Below are positions 20,286-32,578 of a stretch of DNA of 64,000 nucleotides, piece by piece. The translations under genes were made by a program, and so were the position numbers. Location of the stretch: positions 2,294,001-2,358,000 of the forward strand of contig NW_020825313.1 of the NCBI RefSeq assembly GCF_003286085.1, read 5' to 3'. Every line of letters starts with the position of its first letter. Position 1 is the stretch's first letter. Below the pieces are notes generated by a model that saw only the letters and a program-made list of their open reading frames with translations, had not been told where the DNA came from and made no database searches. This DNA is from Drosophila persimilis. Taxonomy: Eukaryota > Arthropoda > Insecta > Diptera > Drosophilidae.

Positions 20286-20550
20286 AGTCCACTCCATGGC
20301 TCCATGGCTTGGAGCCGATCGTTTTGGTTTTTAAAACCAACGGTCAGCTCCTTACAGCCGCTCTGCGTCTGCCTCATAAAAGTTTCCATATCTTTCTTCA
20401 CCGCACGGCATGCCAACCCATTACGTTTGGCTATAGCCTCACTCATGAGGCCAGAAAATCCAGCGCATTTTGCGTGCCCGACGCTGTCGCAGAGCCAGCA
20501 GGGGACACTCGGCTGTTCGTGGGTGGTCTGTTTCTTGCAGGTGTTTTTGG
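20286..20550 (-). pseudogene. Antisense CR1 ORF1 fragment, unit 1
   Basis: Nearly identical to the unit 0 fragment, including the same internal deletion. It differs by isolated substitutions (for example R to Q in the M-R-Q-T block). Confidence 0.8.
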
Positions 20551-21115
20551 TTCAGAATTTAAGCCTTTTTACCGAACAACAACTGTTCTCGGTGTCCGAA
20601 AAAAATCCCAACGTTAAAACGCTGGATGGCGTGGTACGCCAGCGTTTAAACGCGTTGGAAGATAATACGGACTCGGAGGTAGCAACCTGTCAGAGCAAAG
20701 AGTCACCCACCTATGTCATAGAGACAACTAATAAACCAGTCAACTGTTTAGAAAATCAAATCATTATCGATGAATCAAAAGTTCCCTAACCAAAAAAACT
20801 TCATATTCTTTAAAGAAAAAACAAGACAAATCATAAAATTCTCCAGCCGCGACTCGTTACTAAAAACCCTAATAATTGTGGTAAAAGCCGACGTAGTTAA
20901 TACAATCATTGCAAACTACCAATATTAGCATTCATTCAGCCTAAATTAGTCCAAGCGTTCCCTTTAACAACATTTAAACATTGTAAGTTTTTTTAACGGA
21001 CATTACAGATCCTTCTAAGCAGAGAGAAATAATGACAACGGAACATAACCGAGCCCATCGGGCAGCTCAGGAAAATGTTAAACAAGTCTTAAAAGACTAT
21101 TTTTTCCAAAAATGA
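20551..21115 (+). pseudogene. Gypsy-group pol fragment, unit 1
   Basis: Same slice and the same lesions as unit 0, ending at TGA 21,113-21,115 after the E-H-N-R-A-H-R block. Shared lesions show that it was dead before amplification. Confidence 0.7.
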
Positions 21116-21551
21116 CACGGTACGATACAGAACACATTGTACCACAAATAGTGTGTGAGCGAGAAAGAGAGAGTGAGCAAACGCGTGGCTGGGTTTGCAT
21201 AGCAAACTGATTTTTCCCTTCTTGCTATTATAATAATCTGATTTGATCGAGTCAGTCTAACAGAAATGGTCATTCTCTACGATTTTGCGTGTTTGGTTTT
21301 TTGGTTACGTAGGGGAAAAGGTTCGCCCGTGGCGAAGGTTCAGTTGTGGCCCACCCTACTTAAATTTTCACAGAAAGGACTACACAAATCTGACTACAAG
21401 TCTACCACTACACAATGTTTTTATGCGAATGGTAAAGAGATCAGACTTCTAGACTATAAATTTATTATATTTTTTTGATTCAACAGCGATAGCCTACATA
21501 ATGTACGTAATCTCAATTTATTTGTGCTGTTTGAAAATCACTTCCAAATAT

Positions 21552-21647
21552 GGGTGTGGCCACTCAATTTGGTTCGGGTATGGCCACTCAATTTGGTTCG
21601 GGTATGGCCACTCAATTTGGTTCGGGTATGGCCACTCAATTTGGTTC
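21552..21647 (+). repeat. 24-bp minisatellite, 4 copies (unit 1)
   Basis: Four full copies of the unit-0 repeat, followed by GGGTTTGGCCACCCC. Confidence 0.9.
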
Positions 21648-21786
21648 GGGTTTGGCCACCCCTTTTTTGACAAATATATCAAAATAATAGAGCTCTACTA
21701 TCTTCTAGTACCACTGTACTTGTACTATTAGTTCTTTCTACATTCTGCATTGGATTACGCTAGACCAGCTACCATCAAGACATCAG

Positions 21787-22948
21787 CCTTCTCCGCTCGC
21801 CGGAACCAGGTACCAGCTGCCTGCGTAGGGAAGGGCCGAAGCGTTCCAGGGAGGGGATGAAGGCAAAAGCTCGGTATAAGGCGGCCCTCAAGTTACTGAG
21901 CCGGCTCCAGGGCATGGCGGATATCTCCCAAGAGGAGAAGTCCAAGCTAGCCTGGGCTGAGCAACGGGTACAGGAGGGCCGCGAATACTACGCGCAGTTG
22001 CCGCAGATGAAGGCAACAAACGGTGGATTCGCCAACAAGGTGGAGGAGATGTTGGCCACCAAGAGGCAACGCTCGATCGAGAGTGCTGCCAAAGACACTC
22101 CGGCGAGCAAGCGGCAACGCGGGCCCAAGGTCGCCACCCCCCAGCCGAAGACGAGGAAGCCGAGACAGAAGGCCATGAGCGAGGTGTCCAAGAGACATCT
22201 CATTGTGGCCTTGATCGACCGCAGCGATGAGAACGGGAAGATGACGGCGGCGCAGTGGAAGTTAGTCCATGCGCAGCTCGTCTAGGCACTGTTCTCGCGA
22301 ATGGAGGAGGACCCTAGCGCTCCCATGCACACGTTCGATGGAGCGGGATGGCTGAACGGGGTCAAAATCCTCAAATGCAACGACGACCCAACGCGGCAGT
22401 GGCTGGTGCAGAAGGTGCCCCTACTGGAAGCTCTGTGGGAGGGGGCCAAGCTGGAGTTGGTAGACAGGGAGCTGATCCCGTCCATACCAAAGGCGAAGGT
22501 GCTCTTCCCCATTGCTGTCCAGGGGGAGCGAGCACTGAAGCTGCTGCAGAGGCAAAATCCGGACGTGCCAACGGCTGATTGGAAGGTTCTGCATGCCGGT
22601 AGCCCACTACCCAACGAGGGGGGCCAGCACGTGATCCTCCAGATCAGCAAGGTGGCGGAGGACATCCTGTATCCCAAGTTCGGGAAGATGGCGTGGGGCG
22701 TAGGTAGCGTATACCTACGGCTGAAAAAGCGCCACCCCGAGGATAAAGATGCGCACACCCTCCAGTCAGGCGAGGTCGAGAAGGACCTAGTTCTGGAGAC
22801 CATAGTGGAGGCCGCCCAGGGTCTTGCGCTGGACGACTCGGAGGAGGAGGAAGACGGTGACGGTGACCTGACAATCATAGTCAACCCGTCGTGCGAGGTT
22901 GAGTTAGCCACCCATGACACTAAGGGTGCTGCAACTCAATCTCCATAA
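21787..22948 (+). pseudogene. LOA ORF1, copy 2, one internal stop
   Basis: As copy 1: the frame enters from the truncated 5' end, an in-frame TAG lies at 22,283-22,285, and the DUF4780-like domain and acidic tail run to 22,948. Differences from copy 1 are single substitutions (for example R to G in the V-Q-G/R-E-R-A segment). Confidence 0.65.
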
Positions 22949-25900
22949 AAGCAAGGTAGCGTCGGCGGAGCTCCTCATTGCCATGGAGCAAGGGCCCGCC
23001 GACATAGCTTTAGTCCAGGAGCCGTGGATTGCGTCAGGCAACTCTGTGGCCGGACTAAAGTCCTCAAATTACAGCCTTCTCTACTCAACATCGGTAAGCA
23101 GGAACAGAACCGCCGTACTCGTACGGAAGGGAATCCATGCTCATCTTATGTCTCATTACAGCACGGATGACCTGACGGTGGTGATGCTGGAGAGCGAGGA
23201 AAAGCGCCTAATGGCAGCTTCCTGCTACATGGCACACGACAGGCCCGCCCCGCCGGAAGAACTTAGGAGTCTGGTGACAGAAGCCGGCTCCAAAAATCTC
23301 CAACTCCTCATCGGTGCAGACGCCAACGCCCATCACAATGTGTGGGGAAGCCCTGACACCAACGATAGAGGTGAGTCACTCCTAGACTTTATCTTATCCA
23401 CTAACTTAGATGTAGCAAACGTGGGGGAGGAACATACCTTCGTGGGTCCCACCTCGTAAAACGTGCTAGACCTAACTCTTGTCACGGGAAAGAGTACCTT
23501 GGTATCTGACTGGAGAGTCCTCGAAAGACCATCCTTCTCAGACCATAAGTACATTCAGTTCAAGTGCGAATTCAAACACTCTTCGTAGATAACAGTCTAT
23601 AGAAACCCCCGAAACACAAACTGGGTAAAGTTTAAAAAGACTGTTACTTCGAAGCTCGCGAATCCGGACTTAGTGAAATCCGCGGAGCATATTGAGAAGT
23701 CCCTAAAGACCCTATCCAACGAGCTACTGAACGCCTACCATGCATCATGCAAACCCTCGAGAACGAAGAGGAGGTCCAAGCCACTCTGGTGGAACCGAGA
23801 TCTCTCTCCAAAGGAACAACCTCAAGGAATTCTTCAAGATCGCCAAACAAGCGAACGAAGAGATTGTCAATGAGGAATATAAAATCCTACTTAGGAGCTA
23901 CAAGAAGGAAATACGTAAGGCACAAAGGAACTCGTGGAGAAACTTCTGCTCCAACATTGAGAAAGTGCCCGAAACCGCTAGGCTCCGGAAGCTGCTCTCA
24001 AAGCAGCCCACAGTACAGAGCCAACTAAAACTCTACAACGGACAGTGGACAGAGGGCAGTAAAGAAGCCCTAACAGCACTAATGGAGGCGCACTTCCCTG
24101 GATGCACCGAGGTCACTGACGCCAAGGAGCATCAGGACCTAGCAACTGAGGAACAGCACCCCCCAATAGGTCTGTTAACCACTAAGAAAATCCACTGGGC
24201 CATAGACTCCTTCGCGGCCATAAAAGCACCAGGACTGGACGGGATATTCCCAGCCATGATGCAGTTGACCAAAGAGGTTATTACCCCATGGCTCTTCGCA
24301 ATATACTCAGCATGCCTAAGTACGGGCTATATCCCCATCCAATGGAGAACCTCGAGGGTTGTCTTCCTCCCTAAGGCAGGAAAGTGCAGCCACGTGAGTC
24401 CCAAGGATTACAGACCGATAAGCCTTACCTCCTTTATACTAAAAACACTAGAAAAGCTGTTGGATTTACACATCAGGAATGAGGTAGGGGGACTGATGTC
24501 AATAAACCAACACGCCTACACCAAGGGGAAATCAGTGGAGACGGCATTACACTCGCTAGTAGCCACCATCGAGAGCGCCCTTCACAACAAAAAGTATGCT
24601 TTGGGAGCATTTGTGGACATCCCAGGAGCATTCAACAACGTGGCAACAACCGCAATAACAAGTCGCCTAGAAGCGAATAACATACACCCTGCAATCAACG
24701 TCTGGATCAAAAACCTCCTAAGTTGTAGACGGGTGCAATCGGAGTGGGGCACCGCTTCCATGGTAAAGGGGGCACACAGAGGCACACCTCAAGGTGGAGT
24801 CCTATCGCCACTACTGTGGAATTTGGTGGTCGACGACCTCATTAAGAGATTTGAAAGGGAGGCCCCATAGATAACAGCTTATGTAGACGACAATAGCATA
24901 CTTATTACGGGTGTATGTCCATCGACCCTCAGCTCCATTATGGAACATACACTCAGGGAGATACGTGAGTGGGCGGAAGAGGTAGGACTCAGTATCAACG
25001 CGGACAAGACGAACCGCATCCTCTTTACCAAGAGGTACAAGGTACCGATATGGACCCCCCCGAAAATTGACCAAACTAGGCTGACTCCAAAATCACAGGT
25101 GAAATACCTAGGCACAGTACTGGACAGCAAACTGGCATGGAGGCCCAATGTAGTGGAAAGGGTGAAGAAGGCTACCATTGCGCTTTATGCATCCAAGAAT
25201 ATGCTCAGCAGCACATGGGGCCTGTCACCTGCTCTAATGCACTGGATCTACATCTCGGTGGTGCGACCAACTCTGCTGTATGGAGCCTTAGTGTGGTGGC
25301 AGGCTATTGAAAAGAAGACATACCATAAGCTTATGGAAAAGACTCAGCGACAGGCTCTGCTCTGTATTACAGGGGCGCTGAGGTCAACCCCAACAAAAGC
25401 ACTCGAAACTATACTCGGAATCGACCCCCTGGACATTCATGCTCGCCTGATTGCGGGAAAGGCAACACAACGCCTTATAGCATCAGGAAACCTATCCATA
25501 CAAGGATACGGGCACAGTTCAATTGGCAGGGACATGACCAGATCAACTAATTACATGACCCCCAAAACTTGCCTTGACGTCAAAACAACCACATCTTTGG
25601 GACCTGAAGACTGGAAAATTGGAAGGGACCAAACTGAGCACCTCAACATATACACAGACGGCTCCAAGATGGAAGGAGGAGTAGGAGCGGGCCTATACTG
25701 TACAGACCCTGAGATAAGGCTGTCGTATAAGCTACCGGACCAATGCAGCATATTCCAGGCAGAAGTTTTTGCCATCGGGAAAGCAGCGGAGGTCGCTATC
25801 CTAACAGAACGAGCACACGATGCGGTCAACCTATTCGTCGACAGCCAAGCGGCGATAAGATCCATGCAGTCGTCCACGGTCAGTTCCAGAAGTGTCTTGG

Positions 25901-26481
25901 CGAGCAGGGAGGCATTAGACATCCTAAGCACGACAAAGACAGTGCGGATCTATTGGGTTCCCAGCCACCAGGGCATCGGAGGAAACGAAGCTACGGAAGG
26001 CGTCGGGCTGGAGAATAGGAGAACCGAGAACGTGCCTGTCTCCCTTAGAACGCTGCAATGCGATCTAGAGAAGCAGGACAGAACACAGACTGATAACAGG
26101 TGGAACAGTACCACCACCTGCAAAACCTCGAAGATAATGTGCAAGGAACGCAACGAGAAACTTAGCCACTACCTACTGCACCTACCACGAAAAGACTGTA
26201 GATTGCTAGTGGGAATACTTACAGGTCACTGTCTGGCTGCTGCACATGCAGCTAAGCTAGGAATCACCAAGAGAGACAGTTGTAGGAAATGTGATGAACC
26301 TGGGGCAATCGAAACCCTGGTACATCGCATCTGCTACTGTCCGGCTCTCTCAAGGGCAACGAGGAGATACCTGGGCGCCCCAGTGCTGGCATCACTGGAA
26401 GATGCCTCCAAAAGGACGCCACAGGAACTTCTGGCCTATGCTAAAAACACCTCGATTCTCGGGGACTTTAAAACCACCTAA
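22914..26481 (+). pseudogene. LOA ORF2, copy 2
   Basis: Domain order is as in copy 1, with stops at the same three places (P-T-S-stop near 23,457, H-S-S-stop near 23,586, E-A-P-stop near 24,868). A 2-nt loss near 23,808 (S-L-S-L versus S-L) adds a frame break. The first RNase H Asp is present (I-Y-T-D-G-S-K), but a 15-bp deletion near 25,990 removes the A-A-D of G-N-E-A-A-D, another catalytic position. The C-terminal C-R-K-C-D-E-P...H motif is intact and the frame ends at 26,481. Confidence 0.75.
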
Positions 26482-26594
26482 ACACTCCCGCGACGGTTCA
26501 TACACCCCCCCCCCCCCCCCCCCCACCCGGATAACTAAGGGCCAGATTGGCCTATGCGTGGCCCCGCTGAGGGCCGTCCGGGTTAACCTAACCT

Positions 26595-27185
26595 AAGACA
26601 TCAGCAGGTCGGACACGGAAGTTTGGCAAAGCTTGGTTCGCCATCTTTGTTTGTCCACCTTCGACGAGTCATTGGTAGCAGTGCGTTGACTTTCGAGGAA
26701 TATTCAACAATGTTAACTCAGATTGAAGGTTTACTCAACTCTCGCCCACTGTGCGCGCCCAGCGATCACAGCTTGGATCCCCTTACCCCCGCTCATTTTC
26801 TTACAGGTCAACCTCCCATGTCGGTGCCGGAGCCGTCCTTGTTAGACGTCAACATGAACAGACTGCAGCGTTGGAGACAACTGCAAGCCAAGGTTTAAGG
26901 ATTCTGAAAACGTTGGAGTCTGGAATACCTTACTTCCTTGCAACCTCGCACGAAATGGCAGCAGGAGTCCAACGACATAACCGTGGACACTCTTGTGATA
27001 CTGAAGGAGCCGAATCATCCGCTAGCAAGTGGCTGCTGGGGCGAATCACCGAAGTTCATCCTGGCCAAGACGAGAGGGTTCGAGTGGTCACCGTAAAAAC
27101 AGCCCGAGGAGTTTACAAAAGACCTATTACCACAGCAAGTTTGTGCTTCCCTTGTTCTGAACAGTCGTTTGGGGGGGCGCCGGTA
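26595..27185 (+). pseudogene. BEL-A integrase C-terminus, unit 2
   Basis: It shares with unit 1 the exact TTTGTCCACC/TTCGACGAG deletion joint but keeps the L-L-N-S-R-P-L-C block. TAA after Q-A-K-V is present. The C-terminal segment is in the inverted form (27,132-27,142). Confidence 0.75.
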
Positions 27186-27491
27186 TGTTGATAAATGAGC
27201 CTCGTAGTTTTTAGTTCAATGTTCATGTAAATTACAACTGCCTTATTCATACGCTCATGATTGTATTGCACCGCTTAAGTAACTATTTTTACGCGCATAG
27301 CTGTGTTGTTATTGCTCGTGTCCAAAACATAGCTGTAATGTTCTCGCATCGCCTGATATTTCAATTACCTTTTGGCTCGACTTCTTTTGTGGAGTAGAAG
27401 TAAGTCAAAATCTCTAGATGAAACCAACCGCACGCATAGTTTATACCGCCGTATCATAGACACCCCCCGCTATTCATATACATGTGTAACA
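27186..27491 (+). repeat. BEL-A LTR, unit 2
   Basis: Full-length LTR with TGTTGAT...TAACA ends, followed by the common TAACCACCC spacer. Confidence 0.75.
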
Positions 27492-27565
27492 TAACCACCC
27501 ATATTAAATGACCAATATATGAAAATAAATAATCTCAATATATTAAAAGATTATACAGTCCACTC

Positions 27566-27750
27566 CATGGCTCCATAAAAGTTTCCATATCTTTCTTCAC
27601 CGCACGGCATGCCAACCCATTACGTTTGGCTATAGCCTCACTCATGAGGCCAGAAAATCCAGCGCATTTTGCGTGCCCGACGCTGTCGCAGAGCCAGCAG
27701 GGGACACTCGGCTGTTCGTGGGTGGTCTGTTTCTTGCAGGTTTTTTTGGT
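27566..27750 (-). pseudogene. Antisense CR1 ORF1 fragment, unit 2 (shortened)
   Basis: Same sequence as the other units, but about 80 bp between CTCCATGGCTCCAT and AAAAGTTTCC are missing, which removes the N-D-R-L-Q-A-M end. Confidence 0.75.
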
Positions 27751-28314
27751 TCAGAATTTAAGCCTTTTTACCGAACAACAACTGTTCTCGGTGTCCGAAA
27801 AAAATCCCAACGTTAAAACGCTGGATGGCGTGGTACGCCAGCGTTTAAACGCGTTGGAAGATAATACGGACTCGGAGGTAGCAACCTGTCAGAGCAATGA
27901 GTCACCCACCTATGTCATAGAGACAACTAATAAACCAGTCAACTGTTTAGAAAATCAAATCATTATCGATGAATCAAAAGTTCCCTAACCAAAAAAACTT
28001 CATATTCTTTAAAGAAAAAACAAGACAAATCATAAAATTCTCCAGCCGCGACTCGTTACTAAAAACCCTAATAATTGTGGTAAAAGCCGACGTAGTTAAT
28101 ACAATCATTGCAAACTACCAATATTAGCATTCATTCAGCCTAAATTAGTCCAAGCGTTCCCTTTAACAACATTTAAACATTGTAAGTTTTTTTAACGGAC
28201 ATTACAGATCCTTCTGAGCAGAGAGAAATAATGACAACAGAACATAACCGAGCCCATCGAGCAGCTCAGGAAAATGTTAAACAAGTCTTAAAAGACTATT
28301 TTTTCCAAAAATGA
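27751..28314 (+). pseudogene. Gypsy-group pol fragment, unit 2
   Basis: Same slice as unit 0, ending at TGA 28,312-28,314, with a few extra substitutions in the E-H-N-R-A-H-R region. Confidence 0.7.
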
Positions 28315-28725
28315 CACGGTACGATACAGAACACATTGTACCACAAATAGTGTGTGAGAGAGAAAGAGAGAGTGAGCAAACGCGTGGCTGGGTTCTTGCT
28401 ATAATAATAATCTGATTTGATCGAGTCAGTCTAACAGAAATGGTCATTCTCTACGATTTTGCGTGTTTGGTTTTTTGGTTACGTAGGGGAAAAGGTTCGC
28501 CCGTGGCGAAGGTTCAGTTGTGGCCCACCCTACTTAAATTTTCACAGAAAGGACTACACAAATCTGACTACAAGTCTACCACTACACAATGTTTTTATGC
28601 GAATGGTAAAGAGATCAGACTTCTAGACTATAAATTTATTATATTTTTTTGATTCAACAGCGATAGCCTACATAATGTACGTAATCTCAATTTATTTGTG
28701 CTGTTTGAAAATCACTTCCAAATAT

Positions 28726-28821
28726 GGGTGTGGCCACTCAATTTGGTTCGGGTATGGCCACTCAATTTGGTTCGGGTATGGCCACTCAATTTGGTTCGGG
28801 TATGGCCACTCAATTTGGTTC
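28726..28821 (+). repeat. 24-bp minisatellite, 4 copies (unit 2)
   Basis: Four full copies, matching unit 1 in number. Confidence 0.9.
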
Positions 28822-28907
28822 GGGTTTGGCCACCCCTTTTTTGACAAATATATCAAAATAATAGAGCTCTACTATCTTCTAGTACCACTGTACTTGTACT
28901 ATTAGTT

Positions 28908-29839
28908 CTTTCTACATTCTGCATTGGATTACGCTAGACCAGTTACCAACAAGACATCAGCAGGTCGGACACCGAAGTTTGGCAAAGCTTGGTTCGCCAT
29001 CTTTGTTTGTCCACCAAAGCAATTCATATCGAGCTCGTCAGTGATTTGACGACTCCTGCATTTATCGCCGCCTTCAAATGGTTTTGGTCTCGATGTGGCC
29101 CCATATCCGATTTGTACTCAGACAATGGCACAACATTCCATGGAGCCAGAAAGGAACTAACGGAGATGCAACGGATAGCTGTATCTCAAAGTCAGGACGA
29201 GGAAATTGCTAATTTTCTGACGAGTCAGGAAATCAACTGGCACTTCATTCCGCCGTCTGCCCCGCATTTTGGAGGTTTTTAGGGGACAGGCGTACAATCT
29301 ATCAAACTCCACCTTCGCCAAGTAATTGCTAGCAATGCGTTGACTTTCGAGGAATATTCAACAATGTTAACTCAGATTGAATGTTTACTCAACTCTCGCC
29401 CACTGTGCGCGCCCAGCGATCACAGCTTGGATCCCCTTACCCCCGCTCATTTTTTTACAGGTCAACCTCACATCTCGGTGCCGGAGCCGTCCTTGTTAGA
29501 CGTCAACATGAACAGACTGCAGCGTTGGAGACAACTGCAAGCCAAGGTTTAAGGATTCTGGAAACGTTGGAGTCTGGAATACCTTACTTCCTTGCAACCT
29601 CGCACGAAATGGCAGCAGGAGTCCAACGACATAACCGTGGACACTCTTGTGATACTGAAGGAGCCGAATCATCCGCTAGCAAGTGGCTGCTGGGGCGAAT
29701 CACCGAAGTTCATCCTGGCCAAGACGAGAGGGTTCGAGTGGTCACCGTAAAAACAGCCCGAGGAGTTAACAAAAGACCTATTACCACAGCAAGTTTGTGC
29801 TTCCCTTGTTCTGAACAGTCGTTTGGGGGGGCGCCGGTA
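28908..29839 (+). pseudogene. BEL-A integrase C-terminal half, unit 3
   Basis: Unlike units 1 and 2 it keeps the integrase core: D-L-Y-S-D-N-G-T-T-F with the second Asp, then P-P-S-A-P-H-F-G-G followed by a stop (TAG at 29,281-29,283) where unit 0 reads L-W-E-A-G-V. No LOA LINE is present at the AAGACATCAG site (about 28,951). It carries the four bases that unit 0 lost near 12,110, so the unit 0 deletion is private. TAA after Q-A-K-V is kept and the C-terminus is in the inverted form (29,786-29,796). Confidence 0.8.
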
Positions 29840-30145
29840 TGTTGAGAAATGAGCCTCGTAGTTTTTAGTTCAATGTTCATGTAAATTACAACTGCCTTAT
29901 TCATACGCTCATGATTGTATTGCACCGCTTAAGTAACTATTTTTACGCGCATAGCTGTGTTGTTATTGCTCGTGTCCAAAACATAGCTGTAATGTTCTCG
30001 CATCGCCTGATATTTCAATTACCTTTTGGCTCGACTTCTTTTGTGGAGTAGAAGTTAGTCGAAATCTCTAGATGAAACCAACCGCACGCATAGTTTATAC
30101 CGCCGTATCATAGACACCCCCCGCTATTCATATACATGTGTAACA
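29840..30145 (+). repeat. BEL-A LTR, unit 3
   Basis: Full-length 306-bp LTR, same ends as unit 0. Confidence 0.75.
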
Positions 30146-30210
30146 TAACCACCCATATTAAATAACTAATATATGAAAATAAATAATCTCAATATAATAA
30201 AAGATTATAC

Positions 30211-30475
30211 AGTCCACTCCATGGCTCCATGGCTTGGAGTCGATCGTTTTGGTTTTTAAAACCAACGGTCAGCTCCTTACAGCCGCTCCGCGTCTGCCTC
30301 ATAAAAGTTTCCATATCTTTCTTCACCGCACGGCATGCCAACCCATTACGTTTGGATATAGCCTCACTCATGGGGCCAGAAAATCCAGCGCATTTTGCGT
30401 GCCCGACGCTGTCGCAGAGCCAGCAGGGGACACTCGGCTGTTCGTGGGTGGTCTGTTTTTTGCAGGTTTTTTTGG
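30211..30475 (-). pseudogene. Antisense CR1 ORF1 fragment, unit 3
   Basis: Same extent as unit 0, with a few substitutions (M-S-E-A-I-S-K). Confidence 0.8.
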
Positions 30476-30672
30476 TTCAGAATTTAAGCCTTTTTACCGA
30501 ACAACAACTGTTATCGGTGTCCGAAAAAAAACCCAACGTTAAAACGCTGGATGGCGTGGTACGCCAGCGTTTAAACGCGTTGGAAGATAATACGGACTCG
30601 GAGGTAGCAACCTGTCATAGCAAAGAGGAAAATGTTAAACAAGTCTTAAAAGACTATTTTTTCCAAAAATGA
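30476..30672 (+). pseudogene. Gypsy-group pol fragment, unit 3 (internal deletion)
   Basis: About 370 bp are missing between the V-A-T-C-H-S-K point and E-N-V-K-Q-V-L-K-D-Y. This fuses the two ends into one short open frame ending at 30,672. Confidence 0.75.
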
Positions 30673-31083
30673 CACGGTACGATACAGAACACATTGTACC
30701 ACAAATAGTGTGTGAGAGAGAAAGAGAGAGTGAGCAAACGCGTGGCTGGGTTCTTGCTATAATAATAATCTGATTTGATCGAGTCAGTCTAACAGAAATG
30801 GTCATTCTCTACGATTTTGCGTGTTTGGTTTTTTGGTTACGTAGGGGAAAAGGTTCGCCCGTGGCGAAGGTTCAGTTGTGGCCCACCCTACTTAAATTTT
30901 CACAGAAAGGACTACACAAATCTGACTACAAGTCTACCACTACACAATGTTTTTATGCGAATGGTAAAGAGATCAGACTTCTAGACTATAAATTTATTAT
31001 ATTTTTTTGATTCAACAGCGATAGCCTACATAATGTACGTAATCTCAATTTATTTGTGCTGTTTGAAAATCACTTCCAAATAT

Positions 31084-31155
31084 GGGTGTGGCCACTCAAT
31101 TTGGTTCGGGTATGGCCACTCAATTTGGTTCGGGTATGGCCACTCAATTTGGTTC
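31084..31155 (+). repeat. 24-bp minisatellite, 3 copies (unit 3)
   Basis: Three full copies, then GGGTTTGGCCACCCC. Confidence 0.9.
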
Positions 31156-31241
31156 GGGTTTGGCCACCCCTTTTTTGACAAATATATCAAAATAATAGAG
31201 CTCTACTATCTTCTAGTACCACTGTACTTGTACTATTAGTT

Positions 31242-32169
31242 CTTTCTACATTCTGTATTGGATTACGCTAGACCAGTTACCATCAAGACATCAGCAGGTC
31301 GGACACCGAAGTTTGGCAAAGCTTGGTTCGCCATCTTTGTTTGTCCACCAAAGCAATTCATATCGAGCTCGTCAGTGATTTGACGACTCCTGCATTTATC
31401 GCCGCCTTCAAATGGTTTTGGTCTCGATGTGGCCCCATATCCGATTTGTACTCAGACAATGGCACAACATTCCATGGAGCCAGAAAGGAACTAACGGAGA
31501 TGCAACGGATAGCTGTATCTCAAAGTCAGGACGAGGAAATTGCTGATTTTCTGACGAGTCAGGAAATCAACTGTCACTTCATTCCGCCGTCTGCCCCGCA
31601 TTTTGGAGGTCTTTAGGAGACGCGTACGATCTATTAAGCTCCACCTTCGACGAGTCATTGGTAGCAGTGCGTTGACTTTCGAGGAATATTCAACAATGTT
31701 AACTCAGATTGAAGGTTTTCTCAACTCTCGCCCACTGTGCGCGCCCAGCGATCACAGCTTGGATCCCCTTACCCCCGCTCATTTTTTTACAGGTCAACCT
31801 CACATCTCGGTGCCGGAGCCGTCCTTGTTAGACGTCAACATGAACAGACTGCAGCGTTGGAGACAACTGCAAGCCAAGGTTTAAGGATTCTGGAAACGTT
31901 GGAGTCTGGAATACCTTACTTCCTTGCAACCTCGCACGAAATGGCAGCAGGAGTCCAACGACATAACCGTGGACACTCTTGTGATACTGAAGGAGCCGAA
32001 TCATCCGCTAGCAAGTGGCTGCTGGGGCGAATCACCGAAGTGCATCCTGGCCAAGACGAGAGGGTTCGAGTGGTCACCGTAAAAACAGCCCGAGGAGTTT
32101 ACAAAAGACCTATTACCAAACTTGCTGTGCTTCCCTTGTTCTGAACAGTCGTTTGGGGGGGCGCCGGTA
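31242..32169 (+). pseudogene. BEL-A integrase C-terminal half, unit 4
   Basis: It retains the core block with D-L-Y-S-D-N-G-T and has no LOA insertion at the AAGACATCAG site. A few bases are missing after H-F-G-G-L (near 31,614), shifting the frame. TAA after Q-A-K-V is kept. The C-terminus is in the uninverted form (32,118-32,128). Confidence 0.8.
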
Positions 32170-32475
32170 TGTTGAGAAATGAGCCTCGTAGTTTTTAGTT
32201 CAATGTTCATGTAAATTACAACTGCCTTATTCATACGCTCATGATTGTATTGCACCGCTTAAGTAACTATTTTTACGCGCATAGCTGTGCTGTTATTGCT
32301 CGTGTCCAAAACATAGCTGTAATGTTCTCGCATCGCCTGATATTTCAATTACCTTTTGGCTCGACTTCTTTTGTGGAGTAGAAGTTAGTCGAAATCTCTA
32401 GATGAAACCAACCGCACGCATAGTTTATACCGCCGCAACATAGACACCTCCCGCTATTCATATACATGTGTAACA
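32170..32475 (+). repeat. BEL-A LTR, unit 4, split at its 3' end by a LINE
   Basis: The LTR reaches its normal ATGTGTAACA end. ATGTGTAACATA (32,466-32,477) is repeated at 37,300-37,311, and the common TAACCACCC spacer resumes there. Confidence 0.8.
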
Positions 32476-32578
32476 TAGGTACGGTTAGGTTAACCCGGAC
32501 GGCCCTCAGCGGCGCCACGCATAGGCCAATCTGGCCCTTAGTTATCCGGATAGGGGGGTGTATGAACCGTCGCGGGAG

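Larger units (their letters stand above)
21787..26594 (+). mobile_element. LOA/Bilbo-like LINE, copy 2 (5'-truncated)
   Basis: It has the same truncation point, the same target site and the same AAGACATCAG duplication (21,777-21,786 and 26,595-26,604) as copy 1, so it is a segmental duplicate of that insertion. The two copies differ by scattered substitutions, an 11-bp and a 15-bp indel near the 3' end of ORF2, and the length of the poly(C) run. Confidence 0.85.

Noticed and set aside
12785..32475. Five BEL-A LTRs interpreted as five solo-LTR insertions
   Set aside because: All five have the same flanks on both sides and no target duplications of their own, so they were multiplied with the tandem units.
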